NCBI GenBank assembly: GCA_964017235.1
Contig: OZ024929.1
Coordinates: 165,711,609 to 165,775,608 of the forward strand
DNA from: Sabellastarte sp. h YS-2021
Lineage: Eukaryota; Annelida; Polychaeta; Sabellida; Sabellidae
DNA: 64,000 nt
Reading direction: 5' to 3'
Part shown: positions 24,201 to 39,200 of the stretch, piece after piece
Position numbering within the stretch: position 1 is the stretch's first letter
How the letters are laid out: each line of letters opens with the position of its first letter
Translations under genes and position numbers: made by a program
Notes under the pieces: model-generated
What the model was told of the DNA's origin: nothing
What the model saw: only the letters and a program-made list of their open reading frames with translations
The model's database searches: none

Positions 24201-27200
24201 CGTAAAATAAATATGGAGCAGTTTTTGTCCCAAAATATCGCATTAGAATTGTTGAAATGTACTAAAATATTATATGAAAGTGTGGATTAGTTATTTACTC
24301 TGTAAGTTTTGTATGGTTTTAATGTCTGCCGATGCATCGAATTATGCATCGATCACATGTGGGCGATAATCGAGTGGGTTTTGCAGACCGAGTCGCAGCA
24401 CTAGTAGCTACAAATGAGTGTGCATTCGCACAAGTCGTCGGCTGGAGTTTATCGAGAGATCCTCATTTAGTTTTTGCTTGTGGAGGCAAGACGTTTTCTA
24501 CGAAGATGGCAAAGTCTCAGCTGAAGAGTACTAGATTTGCACCTGGCTGTGGTCACCCCATTTTTGATTGGGACACACATAATCACTGCTTTCCTTGCCA
24601 TAAAAATTGGACTGATCAAAGTTCTGTACATGAAACAGCTAGCTTTTCTTCAAAGAAAAGAGACAGGTCACCCTTCCCTCATGAGGAGGTAGATGATGAT
24701 CCCTCATATAGAGAAACACTGGTGGCTATATGAACTCTTCTACAGGTTGAAGTTCCTGATGAGTCTGCTGACCAGCCAGTCAAAATTTGGTTCCCGAAGT
24801 GGGGATTTGAAAAGAAAATCTACCCTTCCTATGGTGATGCCACCACCAGAAGACATTGTTGAGAGATGGCATTTTTACGAAGCATAATCCAAAGAAAGGG
24901 GAACCTGAGAGACTGCAATCCAGCCCTGTAAATGCAGACACCTTTTTGTCATAAATCTTCAACTTCTGAATTCAGTACCAGTGCACCTATGTGCCAGGAT
25001 GCTTTCAAATACCTTGTTCCCCAAGGTGATACCTTCATCAGTGCATATACCTATGAAGCAGCTGACTGTTATTGAGACAGTTATTCGCAAGAATACCCAA
25101 GTGCTGTCTTATGTTAACTGGTTTTTAAAGGCCATTGGCAAAACTACGAGTTCCATGGAGCAACTTCTCCAACAGACGGACCATAATTTTTCAAAAGAAT
25201 GTGAGCTGATCTTGGCTCACCTACACACGCAGACTTCCTGTCTAAATTCCTTGGATAAAGCTTTAGAAACAGTCACAGGTTTGTCTATTGCTCTTGCCTG
25301 TAACTTACAGTTAGCTAGGAGGGATTCTATTCTGAAGGTCTGTGCTCCTTACCTTCATGAGCACTATTTTAATAGGCTCAAAAGGACAGGCTTTAAAGCA
25401 GGGGATCTGTTTTGTGCTGCTGCACTGGATCAGATCCAAAAGAAACATGAGAGATCTCCCAAGAGACAGAAATTAGATTCCAGGCAGTCTTTCCATTCAA
25501 AAAGACATGGGGAAGACAGGCGTTCTTCTGGCTCGCAAGGTTCCTACTCCAGTTCTTTTCATGGCCAGAGCAATACAGAAAACAACCCTACAAGACATGG
25601 GGGGAAATAGGAGAAAGTGACAACCAAAGTCAACTGTCTCATGGAGGCTGTTTGCAGTACTTCTGGAAGGTATGAGAAGATCTTTATTGTCACCCAAGAG
25701 TTGTGCAAATCTTGAGGCGAGGTTATCGAATAATACTTCAGTCGAATCCGCCCATGTCTGTACATCCCATAATTCAAAGTGGTTACAACAGAAAAGAAAA
25801 CATGGCTACCTAAAATATTGCGTGTCTCAAATGCTTCATAAAGTTGCAATTTACCATCTCAAGGATTGCACATCTCCAGGTTTTTACAGCAGATTATTTC
25901 TTGTTCCAAAACTTGGCAAAAAATGCCGCCCTGTGATAGATCTCCGTGTCCTGAACGATTATATGCTGGTTCCAACTTTCAAAATGGAAACAGCAGAGAT
26001 AATCAGAAACTCGGTCACAAAAGGTGAATGGCTAGTTTCGATAGACCTGAAAGATATGTACTTTCACGTGCCCACACACCAAGATTCTCAACATTTGCTA
26101 CGTTTCCATGTAGACAAACAAACGTATCAGTTCAAAGCACTGCCATTCTTCAGTCTCGTGGAGTTCGAGTTCACCAATACCTGGACGACTGGTTGTTAAG
26201 AGCAAATACCAGACACCAGTGTCAGCTCCAAACAAAAGAACTCATCCAAACTATTCAAGAACTTGGCTTCGTGATGAACTTTGAGGAAACCGAGCTCGAG
26301 CGAACACAAAGAATCAATTTTCTAGGTTACCATTTCGATCTAGTACAAGGAAAGGTCTTTCCAACTGAAAAGAAATTAAAAATGCTAGAAAAATCAATTC
26401 AGGACATGGGCTTCTCTTCACAAACAACCCCAAGATTGCTTATGTCCCAGAAAGGTGTACTGGCATCTCTAGAAAAGATATTACCTATGGACAGGCTCCA
26501 CATGTGTCCCTTCCAGTGGTATCTAAAAACTCATTCGCAGTATCCCCAGTCTCTAGATATGAAGATTCCTGTTTCAAATCTTCTGAAAGGGCATCTTTAG
26601 TGGTGGAAAAATCCAAAAAATTTGAAAATGGGTTGTCCTTTACATCCACAGGAACACAATACCCTTATTTTCACAGATGCATCAAACTAGGGTTGGGGAG
26701 CCCATCTAGAAAACATGATAGTCAGTGGCATTATGTCCACCCCCCTGGGCGGTGACTATATTATTTTTGCTTTTTCTGCCGTCTGGCGTCCGATGTCCGG
26801 CGTCACGCATGGTTTCCGCTCATTTAAAGGAAAAGTATTAGAGCTATTGTCACCAAATTTGGTATGCAGGCTTATTGGGTCAGTAGCTTGCTTGGGATTG
26901 CTTTTGGCTGTTGTACCTCTTTTGCTTACTGAGTAATACTTAAGTACAGCTATTTTCAGTACCCATTGGTTTCCGTGCATTTAAGCCAAAATAATTAAAG
27001 ATATTTTACTACAATTTTGAATACAAGATTGTTATGACCATAGCTCGCTTGGTATTGCATTTGGGACTGATAGCTTTGTCAGTACATGAGTAATAGCCAT
27101 TTAGGTACTTCATTGTGTATTTTCAGTACTACTTTTGAGTAATTTGCTAATATCTCAGAAACCGTAAGAGATAGAGCGATTTCGACAGAATTTTTGACCC

Positions 27201-30200
27201 ACAGGGTAGTAGAAAAGTATTCTATACAAAATTTTAAAAATTTTCAATTTTCGCCACTTTTGGCGGCCATCTTAATTTTTTGCGAAAAATGAAAGAATCT
27301 TAATATCTCGGAAACCGTAAGAGATAGAGCGATTTGGACAGAATTTTTGACCCATAGGGTAGTAGGGAAGTATTCTATACAAAATTGAAAATTGAAAATT
27401 TTCGCCACTTTTGGCGGCCATCTTGAATTTTTGCGAAAAGCGAAAAAATCTTAATATCTCAGAAACCGTAAGAGATAGAGCAATTTGGACAGAATTTTTG
27501 ACTCACAGGCTAGTAGAAAAGTATTCTGTACAAAATTTAAAAATTTCAATTTTCGCCACTTTTGGCAGCCATCTTGAATTTTTGCAAAAAACGAAAAAAT
27601 CTTAATATCTCGGAAACCGTAAGAGATAGAGCGATTTGGACAGAATTTTTGACCCATAGGGTAGTAGGAAAGTATTCTATACAAAATTGAAAAGTTTCAA
27701 TTTTCGCCACTTTTGGCGGCCATCTTGAATTTTTGCGAAAAGCGAAAAAATCTTAATATCTCAGAAACTGTAAGAGATAGATCGATTTGGACAGAATTTT
27801 TGACCCGTAGGGTAGTAGGAAAGTATTCTATACAAAATTGAAAAATTTCAATTTTCGCCACTTTTGGCGGCCATCTTGAATTTTTGCGGAAAAACAAAAA
27901 ATGTTAATATCTCGGAAACCGTAAGAGATAGAGCCATTTTGACAGAAATTTTGACTCGCATGGTAGTGGTAGAGTATTCTATGTGCAATTGAAAAATTTC
28001 AATTTTCGCCACTTTTGGCGGCCATCTTGAATTTTTGCGGAAAAAAGTTAATATCTCGGAGACAGAGCGATTTCGACAGAATTTTAATAGCCATTTAGAT
28101 ACTTCATTGTGTATTTTCAGTACTACTTTTGAGTAATTTGCTAATATCTCAGAAACCGTAAGAGATAGAGCGGCTTCGACAGAATTTTTGACCCACAGGA
28201 TAGTAGAAAAGTATTCTATACAAAATTTAAAAAATTTCAATTTTCGCCACTTTTGGCGGCCATCTTAATTTTTTGCGAAAAATGAAAGAATCTTAATATC
28301 TCGGAAACCGTAAGAGATAGAGCGATTTGGACAGAATTTTTGACTCACAGGGTAGTAGAAAAGTATTCTGTACAAAATTAAAAAATTTCAATTTTCGCCA
28401 CTTTTGGCGGCCATCTTGAATTTTTGCGAAAAACGAAAAAATCTTAATATCTCAGAAACCGTAAGAGATAGAGCGATTTGGACAGAATTTTTGACCCATA
28501 GGGTAGTAGGAAAGTATTCTATACAAAATTGAAAAATTTCAATTTTCGCCACTTTTGGCGGCCATCTTGAATTTTTGCGGAAAAACAAAAAATGTTAATA
28601 TCTCGGTAACCGTAAGAGATAGAGCGATTTCGACAGAATTTTTGACCCGTAGGGTTGTAGCAGAGTATTCTATGTGAAATTGAAAAAATTCAATTTTCGC
28701 CACTGTATACTAATAAATATTTAAGCATCCATATATTTTACATATGAAACGGGGTCTTGTAATACTACTGTACAATTTTGGCAAAAGGTTCATGGGGTGG
28801 ACATTACACATGATAATGTGTGTTCTATGCTATCCTGTTTCTATTCGTATGTCGCAGCTACAATCAACAGGGCGTCCTATTTCTAGTTTTTGTTCAAATC
28901 AAGAAAAAGCATTACATATCAATGTTCTAGAACTAAAAGCAATGTTTCTAGCTCTAAAAAGCTTGCAAAACAAAATTCTAAACCAAAGAATTCTGATAGC
29001 AACAGACAACGCCACTGTAGTGAGTTATCTGAACAAACAGGTGGCTACACACTCATGGGACATGTGTCTCCTAGTTTGGCACATCTTGGCCTACTGCAGT
29101 CCTCGAAATATTCTCATAAGAGCTGACATATTCAGGGTTGCCTCAATGTCGTAGCCTACAGCCTCTCCAGAATGGACAAAGTGATTCAGACAGAGTAGTC
29201 CCTTCATCCACAAATGTTCAATTTGATTTGCAAAGTTTGGCACAAACCAGCGGTACATATGTTTGCCACCAAAATGAATCACAAACTTCCACTCTATGTC
29301 TCACCAGTCCCAAATGCAAATGCACTGAACATAGATGTATTAAACATCTCATGGGAGGGTCTGGATGGCTATGTCTTTTGTCCTGTAGCTCTCATTCCAA
29401 ATGTCATTCAAAAAATGAACACCTACAGGTGCAAGATGATTGTAGTGGCCCCAGGTTGGCCCAGGATGCATTGGTTTTGGGATCTAGTGAATCTGTCGAC
29501 CAAATCTCCATTACAACTACCTCACTGGCCTCATCTATTGAAACAACCATTCAGTCAGAAATACCATCAGAATCTGTTGTATCTGAACCTTCCTGGTTGG
29601 CACCTAGACACCACATAGACTCACTTGAATCATTCTCTGAGCATGTGGCAGAGAGAATTAAGGCACTTCAAAGATCCTCATCTAGAAAATTATATGAGTC
29701 AAGGTGAGCCATTTTTGAACTCTGGTGCCAACAGAATCAGGTGGTCAGCTCAGGGCCTACTATCTCAAACATAGCAGAATTTTTGAACCACTTATTCACT
29801 ATCAAAAATCTGAAACCTGGTACTACTGCTAGCTATAGGACTGCCATAGCTGATCATTTGGGACAATTTGGCCAGGAAGTGAGCAAGAGTTTGAACCTGA
29901 ATAGACTTCTTACAAGCTTATATAGGAGAGGTATTCCTTCTTGGGATCTGTCTTTAGTCCTCATGGCTTTGAGTAAGGCCCCTTTTGGGCCTCTAAAGGA
30001 TGCAAGTCTTAAGCTTTTGACTTTTAAGACTGTCTTCCTCATGGCTTTGGCATCTGGCAAAAGATGGGGGGAGGTGCATTCTTGGACATATTCTTCCCTC
30101 AGACACAAACCACCCTGGAAGGAGGTCACTATTTCTCTTTTTGCGTTCTGGGCTAAAAATCAATTGGCCCCAGATGGTCCAGATTTGCTCAGACCGGTGG

Positions 30201-33200
30201 TCATTCCAGCCTTAAAACCATTCTTGAGCTCAAATTTGACTGAGGACATGACACTTTGCCCTGTAAGAGCTCTAAGATATTATTTGGACAGAACTAGTGC
30301 ATCTAGAAAGGGTAAAAATCGTTTATTCATTTCTTTCAAGGATAGTTTCAACAAGGATATCCAGAGATCCACTATTTCATCCTGGATTAAACAAACTGTC
30401 ATTCTGGCTTACCAGTCCTCGGGATCTAACAACAAGGACCTGCAGGTTAAGGCACATGACATCAGGTCTGTGTCTGCTTCTTTGGCTTTCAAGGGTGGGG
30501 TGTCCCTTGAACAGATTTTAGTCTCCTGCTATTAGAAGAGCCACAACACATTTACTACTTTCTTCTTTAAGGACGTGGCTTGGCAGTCCACAGACCAAAC
30601 AGATTACAAATTAGGCCCTGTGGTTTCTGCTCAGCATGTGGTTGATATTTGAGTATGTTTCTTATCTATTTCTTATGGCTTACATACTTTGACTCTTTCA
30701 TCCATACCAGTATCTTGTACTGAAATATGTCTTCTTTTGTTGGAGATGGCCCCATGACTGTATTTAAGTAAGACACAGAAGTCAGCTTGGAGATACCTTC
30801 TTGGTGGATGACAGCTCCCAGCTTGATGGACCCAGGAAGCCATCCCCAACCACATAGTTATGGGTGATGGTTTAGATATAAGACAACTTGATACTACATT
30901 GGACAAGTGTCAACTACAATAGTGCATCATGAATGTTCATGAGATTAGCTATCATTACTTATCTTTACAGATATTTTACAGTGATGAAAATTCTGATGTA
31001 GCGTACTTAAGCTTATCTTATCCTCTCAATCAAATGCATACATGGTGAACCCCATATTTACATTAACAGGCAGGTTGCAAAACAAACCCCTCCTCCTGTT
31101 ATGGCTGGATTCAAGCATTTGTGAGGATAAGATAAGGCTATTTTACGCAATAAAATCTAACAAATTTTATTGTAATTTAACTTTTTGTAAGTTAAATACT
31201 TACCTTATCCTCACAAAGACAGACCCACCCTACCTCCCCTCACAAGTTTGTTTTATAGGGGGACCAAAAATTAAATGAGGATCTCTCGATAAAGTCCAGC
31301 CAACAACGACTTGTGCACATGCACACTCATTTGTAACTACGGGGTTCACCTCTTGAACAAGAATAAATTTTTAAATATTCTTGTTGGTCGCTGTGTTTTG
31401 CCTCCACAAAACCAAATAAGCATTTATGAGGATGAGGTAAGTATTTAACTTACAAAAAGTTAAATTACAATAAAATTTGTTACAATTTTGCAGTTTGTTC
31501 TCAGATACCCAAGACACCAAGGTTACCAAGTATGAAAGTTTAATTGCAACTTTGGTTCTATTTCATACAGTTACTTCTCACTTATTATATACTGTGCGAG
31601 TCTTATTTGACATATTTTTTGAAACAGCAATCAGAGCCAAAGTGTAATGCTAGATATTTTAAATTTACTGCAGGTAATACTTGCTTTTATTCAGCTATTT
31701 AAACATCATTATAAAAATAATAATATTATTAATGACCTGGATACTCCAGTGTGTTGAAAACTGGTAGCTTAGTATTATGAACTAGAAAATAGTATTATTT
31801 GTGCAAACCAGGGAATATGGTGTCAGAAAACAGTATGACCGTCTATTGGATTGGTTAGTTACAGATAGGCAGAGATACTTAAATAAGTCTTGTGTGTTTA
31901 CAATGTTTATTCTGTCTCCTTTTCAAGCTTTATGTTAATGTTTTTGTTTGTCATAAGAAAAAAACACTGTTGAAAAATAAATTGCATAAATATGATGTGT
32001 TAATATATTATTAACAGTTAGTAAATCATTCCTATGTGGTATTTAAGACTTTATGTTTCAGTATTTAAACACAGTGTTATGTTGGTTTTATAGACAGGTG
32101 TGAGTTTTTAATATAGGTTTCAGTGTGAGAAAATTTGACAGGGCTAGCATAGTTATCCATTGCTTCATTCTGGGAAATTTAGAAGCTTTTATTCAGTACT
32201 TCCCTTTTCATCTTGGCTGGTATTACTGTTGTAGATAAATCTCAGCATGTAATGTTAGTTAAATTAATAATATTATATAAACAACATAACAATTAATGCA
32301 ATGCAAGACATACAAAAAGTGAAACTATTTATTTCTTTGAGTGCTGTGAAAGTACAGATGTTGCAGTAGGATTCTTGGATTATTTTACTGTATATCTTGC
32401 AGTGATTTGATTAATCTTATGATTTGATATATGTCATGTAGTTATTTACTGTATATCATTTAGTACTTTGACGCTATTTTGCAGTAGTTCACTGCGTGCT
32501 TTGCAGTCACTGTTCCCTTGTTTCAGTGCTATGAAGGGAATGGATGCTGTAGCAGGAATTGGTATGGCAGGAATGCAGGACATGGACAAGCTCTCTGAGT
32601 GGATTGCTCAGTCTAGACTGGACCCCAATGACCCCAGTAATGCAGCCCTCATGTACATGATGAGGGTAGGGCTATGCAAACATAAATATGTGATGTTGAT
32701 CGTCATGGCAGATCGCACCTGAACTACCAGTATTTTAATGGATAGTTTTGTAGATTTATACCCATCTAAACATGTAGAACCTCTAATTTAGAGCATTATT
32801 TTACTTTGTTAAGATATTTATTAAACTCTATGATTTGGAAAAAAAAAATTAAATACAAAACCCCTGTGAGGCCATTTATAGTTAAGTTTGTCATACCAAT
32901 CGAAATGAAACTTTGCACTGTGAGTAACCAAGTCTGGGTAAAATGTTAAAATGTTCTAATTTAAAATCCATGACAACACTGTGCTTATAAGACATATTAA
33001 GTAAGTTTTTAGGGACTGCATATTAGCTTTAAAGTGGATAATAACTGAATAATCACCAGCTTGTATTGATTTTTTCATGGTTTTGTAATTCTGCATCTGC
33101 AACTTTTTTTCTGAAAACTGACCATCTCGTGATATTTATTTTCTAGCCTCAGGGTGGAGGAGACTCTATGCTGAGCATGCTGAGGTTACCAGAACACTTT

Positions 33201-36200
33201 AGACTGGAGCAGTTACAGGAAGAGTTTGACCTGGCACCAGATGACTTTATAGAACAAACACGCAGGTGAGAAAAAACTTGTACAGGACCATGAACAGTGT
33301 TACAACACATACTAACTTATTCATTACATAAATAATAAAGATTTGGTGGCACCATTTGACTACATAGTCCCAAGTATTTAGATGTTTCTGATTTAATGTC
33401 CATTATTATATCATTTTGGAAATTACCAAACTATTTCAAGAAAAAATTCTGAGCCAATATCTTTTCTGCGAGTAAAGATAATAATTGTGATTTAATGTCA
33501 TATTTTGATATTCTTTATATATGACAGATTCCGATTAATTCTCCTGCGTGAGCAAGAAGTTCCTGAATTCAAGAACAAACAAATCCCAGCGATGGATAAA
33601 GAGGTCACTGAAGACTTCTTTACAGTAAGTGAGCTTCCCTGTAGAATACAACATGTACATTGTGAACTTTAGTCTGCCTGCAAATATATTGATTCCCAAC
33701 TATCATCTGGGGACTCAATTAATTTGTGAGTATCTATTCTACGAGACAGTGTGATAACTACAATCTAAATATTTATTTTTGTAGACTGTGGTACATCAAA
33801 ACTGTTTTCAGGTTTTATATTTTTGTATAAACCTTGAGAGTATCACTTTCATGGTGACTAAAGGAAAATATGCTTGATGGTGAGGTTCCCAAGAGTTAAG
33901 TATGAAAGTATTTACAATATAAACTGATGACCAGTTTGTGTGAATGGTTTTGCAGGAATATGAAAAGAAGCAGCGACTTGAAGAGAAAGTAAAGAAAGAG
34001 GAAGATATGGACACACACAGGAAGGCAGTGGCTAAGTACATGCAGAATGTGAGTATTGTAACAATGTGACGATTCTCAGTAGACAGTAACTACTTTTCTA
34101 CTTGAAAAAATCCCTCTAAACAAAATTAAAAAGCATGACCTTCGACTTGTCTTCAAAGTTTGCTGCTTTTGATTGAACAATGGATGTCTGGCTGTGAGGT
34201 ATCAGCTATGCCCAAATAGGGGACACTAAGATTGGGAGTTTCTTTTATTGAGAAACCCCCTTTGCAAGAATATAAAAAGTCAAATCAGAGTTTGGGTTTT
34301 ATTTCCCATTCATCAGCCAGGGTCATATTGAGATGAGGTCGTCAGCATTGTCACTTGTGGTGAATCGAACCCACACAGAGCTGACAGTCTGTGATTAGAT
34401 GCCAAACCTGCTAATCCACTAGACCACTAAAGACCTAGAATATGAAAAGAGGTTACAAATGGAGCATACATCTTCTTCCTAAAGTATTTCTCTTTACATA
34501 GGGTAAATAATGTGTAAATCCCCCACAGTAGCAGTAGGTGAAATTTGCCACTTGGAACGATCTAAAGTTTTTTTCTTTTTAAACAAAAGCAAAGTTTATG
34601 GAAATTCTGCATCAGATAAGTGTGGTTTTTTGCTTCCCATGCTAACAGGTAAGGTCATATCTGGACAGACCTTAAGTGAAGCCCTGCATCAGATTAAATG
34701 AGTGGCTTAAAATATCACAGTTATCACTGATTTGAATAATCTATAATAGTAAGACAGCAAAGATGTAATGGAGGTGTGCTGCTGTATTTGACAATGTTCA
34801 GGTGCGTGAACAAGTACTGATGCGATTCCGACTGATGGCTCACCAGAAGACACTGGAAGAGGTTGTGTATGAGGACGCTGTGCCAGACATTAAGTGAGTC
34901 TATTATGATATATTCATGATGCAGAAAATATTCTTGGTTTATGGATACACTGTGTATATATTTACAGAACCAGTTTTAGTGGAACTTTGGTTTAAGTGGA
35001 ACCAATTTAAGGTCCCAAAATCAGGAAATACTGCATGTTTATAAGAAGTTACTTGATATAGAACTGACTCATGTGAATGTTTGTGGTTAAAGTTGTATTG
35101 GGTTATTAGCTGCACTGAGTGTTAGTCAAAGTATATGAACAGGTGTACTTGTAGAGCTTTAAATAAATACATTCTCTTGAAAGTCATCAGAAAACTTAAA
35201 ATATTTTTAACTAGATCGTGAGTTTCACTTGTTGCTGTAAACAGTAAAATGTCTCTGATGATGTTCTGAAAGAAACTACATGTGTATTTTGAAATGGGCA
35301 AAACTTTTCTTTTAGATGTTTTGTGAGTGTTCAAAGAGATGCTAAATATAGAGAGATAATTTCATAATTCAAACTTGTGTGGGTATTTATCATGTACAAG
35401 TAGTAACAAAAAGTACATATCTAAAATATTTATACGTCTATTTTGCACAAATGTTTCTGTTTCAGAGAATTGCTGTCATACAATTTTAAGACTTATTTAT
35501 GCACGAGTACTAAACCCGGGTAATAAAGATAGACACTAGATAATGCCTTAGATAATTGTTACAGTTAAGATGACAAGCATTTGTTCTGTTGATCTTAATT
35601 TACTGCAATTAATATTTATTTATTACAAATGCTCCCTGTATCATACAGTTCAGGAGTGTACTAGTCTAGATTCTCTGTTTATCAGTCAGGAGAGGAAAAT
35701 TCTTTGCTTCCTTTAATCAGGGTTTCAGATTTGTGTCGGCCATCAGTCATTGACCCATTTTTGCAACAAAAGCCTGAATTTTAAATAGAATTATTTTTAC
35801 AGTTTACCTTTTCCAAATGCCAATAATCTGATAACAATAAACTCTTGCTTTGTCAATTTGGTTTTGAATAAAACAGCACTCAATTATTTCACTATATTTT
35901 ATTATATCCCCAGACGAAAGTCGGGGATATATTGGATTCAGGTCCGTCGCGCCGCCGCCGCCGCCGCCGTAGAAATTTCCTTGTGGACGCGATAACTCAA
36001 AAACAAATTAATTTTTTTTTTTCAAACTTGGTACACATGTTAAGGGTGCCCAAAGGAAGATCCCTATTTTAAGGTGACCTTAAACTCCCAGTAAAAAAGA
36101 ACTTATGGCCACCTTAAGGTCAGAAATTGGACTTTTGGCCACTTAGAGCCCTGTAGGTCACAAACTATGATGCTCAGCTGGCTGAAATTTTACCTGACAA

Positions 36201-39200
36201 CACATTAATATGTTCTTAGTACATGTGCCGAAAATCACGACTTTAAGTTGAGGAGAAAATTGTGTTTGAGGCCCATAAATACCCCACTTAGGGATTTTTT
36301 GCTATACTTTTCACATATTTTGCCCTATAATTTGGAAGTGGTAATTCTGATGAGTCTCAAACTGCGCTAGGTATAACTTTGATATGTAATCCTTGTCTGT
36401 AGACAATTTTAGGGCTGTAGGTTTACCCAAAGGGGTCAACTTAAGGTCTCAAAAGTGCCCACAGAGACCCAATTTATGCACTTTTTGCCACTTTCAAGCA
36501 CTGTAGCTTTCAAACTATGTCTCTCATCTAAGTTAAATATCATCTGGGAATATATCTATGTGTTTTCTTATATGTGCCCCAACATTTAGGCCTTTAATAG
36601 ACAGTTAACCTGTGTATCAGGACCATAAAGACCCACCCGAGTGACCCTTATAAGACATTTTTCACATCTTTTTCCCTGTAACTTGGAAATGGTAAGTCTG
36701 AGAAGTTTCAAACTGTATTAGATATATATTCTGTGTGTAATCTTAGTATGTAACAGATTTTAAGTCTGAAGCTTTAATTTTGAAGGTCAAATTGAGGTCT
36801 CTAAAAGGCTCCCAAAGACCCAATATTTGGACTTTTTGCTACTTTTAAGCCCTGTGACTGTCAAACTATGTGACTGATAGAGCTCAAATCCTATCTGGGA
36901 AGATACTAGTATGTTATTTTTATATGTGCCAAAAATTAAGGCTTTAAGAAGACATTTAACCTGTGTATGAGGACCATAAATCCCCACCCGAGTGACCATT
37001 TTTAGACATTTTTCACATATTTTTCCCTGTAACTTGGAAATGGTAAGTCTAAGAAGTTTCAAACTGTATTAGATGCATATTCTATGTGTAATCTTAGTAT
37101 GTGACAAATTTTAAGTCTGAAGTTTTTATTTGAAGGCCACATTTAGGTCTCTAGAAGGCCCCATAAAGACCCAGTATTTGGACTTTTTGCCAATTTTAAG
37201 GCCTGTGACTGTTAAACTATAGAATAGAATAGAAACATTTATATAGCGCAAAATTGATGCAACATCCTCTAATGCGCTTGAAATCAAAAAGGGAAAGTCG
37301 AGGGACGTTCGAGGTCATGAACTATGTGACTGATAGAGCTGAAATCTCATCCGGGAATACATTATTATGTTCTTTTTACATGTGCCAAAAATCAAGGCTT
37401 CAAGTAGACATTTAACCTGTGTATGAGGACCTTAAACACCCACCTGAGTGACCCTTTTAAGACATTTTTTACATATTTTGCTCTGTAACTTGGAAATGGT
37501 AAGTCTGAGAAGTTTCAAACTTTATTAGATACATATTCTATGTGTAATCTTAGTATGTAACAAATTTTAAGTCTGAAGCTTTAATTTGAAAGCCACATCG
37601 AGATCTCTAAAAGGCCCACAGAGACCCAATATTTGGACTTTTTACCACCTTTAAGCCCTGTGACTGTTAAGCTATGTGATTGATGGAGCTGAAATCCCAT
37701 CTGGGAATGCATTATTATGTCCTTTTTACATATGCCGAAAATCAAGGTTTTTAGTAGACATTTAACCTGTGTATGAGGGCCATAGACACTCGCCCAAGTG
37801 CCTTTTTTGACATTTTTTCCGTATTTTGCCCTGTTATTTGGAAATGCTTAGTGTGACAAGTCTTAAACTGTATTATATATAATTAAGCGTCCCTTGAAAA
37901 GGGGACGCTTATTGGTTTCACCCCCGGTTTTCAGTCAGCCGCCGCCGCCGCCGCCGCATTATCGTCTCCCTTGAATATCTCCCTTGTTATTAGGCCTATC
38001 CAAATGATATGTGGCAGTGTTCTTCTATAGGCGTGGGGAAATTTTTTGACAGGCATAAATTTGACCTTTGACCTTTATCAAGGTCACATTATCAAAAATT
38101 CAAAAAAAAATTTACTTCCTTTTCACTAGATTTCCTCAGAAAGTACTGGGTGTGGGTCAACCAAATTTGGTATGCACATTCCTGAGGGAAGAATCTAGGC
38201 GCCAGTCGATATTGGGATCAGTCGGGCCATAATTGACCGATTGACGGGTGATTGATTATAAGTTCATAAAAATTTTGCTAAGATTAAGCCTTGAACTCGC
38301 TTATTATTGGTCGTAGAGGTTTGGGATGGTATACCAACATATAGGAAATCATGTGCTGGGAATCTTCTGGTGTGGTCAGATTTGACCTTGGGCCCCTCGT
38401 TCAAGGTCAAGCGAGGATAGGCAAAGTTTAAAGTGCTTATAACTCGCTTATTATTGGTCCTAGAGGTTTGGGATGGTATACCAACATATAGGAAACCATG
38501 GGCTGGGAATCTTTTGGTGTGGTCATATTTGACCTTGGACGTCTCCTTCAAGGTCAAACGGGGATAGCCAAACTGGAAAATGCTTATAACTCGCTTATTA
38601 TTAGTCCTAGAGGTTTGGGATGGTATACCAACTTATAGGAAATCATGTGCTGGGAATCTTCTGGTGTGGTCGCATTTGACCTTGGGCCCCCCCTTCAAGG
38701 TCAAACGAGGATAGCCAAACTTAAAAGTGCTTATAACTCACTTATTATTGGTCCTAGAGCTTTGGGATGGTATACCAACATATAGGAAATCATGGGCTGG
38801 GAATCTTCTGGTGTGGTCGGATTTGACCTTGGGCCCCTCGTTCAAGGTCAAAAGAGCATAGCCAAACTTAAAAGTGCTTATAACTCGCTTATTATTGGTC
38901 CTAGAGGTTTGTGATGGTATACCAACATATAGGAAATCATGTGCTGGGAATCTTCTGGTGTGGTCGCATTTGACCTTGGGCCCCCCCTTCAAGGTCAAAC
39001 GAGAATAGCCAAACTTAAAAGTGCTTATAACTCGCTTATTATTGGTCCTAGAGGTTTGGGATGGTATACCAACATAGAGGAAATCATGTGCTGGGAATCA
39101 TCTGGTGTGGTCAGATTTGACCTTGGGCCTCTCCTTCAAGGACAAACAAGGATAGGCAAACATAAAAATGTTTATAACTCGCTTATTATTGGTCCTAGAG

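Larger units (their letters stand above)
23919..31484 (+). mobile_element. DIRS-type retrotransposon 3, broken, with two inserts
   Basis: Inverted terminal repeats (about 23919-24461 including an insert, and 31270-31484) and an internal complementary region (31116-31216) define a DIRS element of about 5 kb plus inserts. A hAT-type MITE (24047-24403) lies in the left repeat and a Helitron-like element (26731-28886) in the RNase H region. Its inverted repeats differ by roughly one base in ten by eye, so it is older than DIRS 1. It is broken, with more than five breaks. Confidence 0.88.

Noticed and set aside
27697-28588. Minus-strand frames with [19 protein letters not shown] repeats
   Set aside because: Products of the 151-bp array in Helitron D. 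Its unit holds GGCCATCTTG, which resembles a YY1 core, but one short motif per unit is too weak to report as regulatory.
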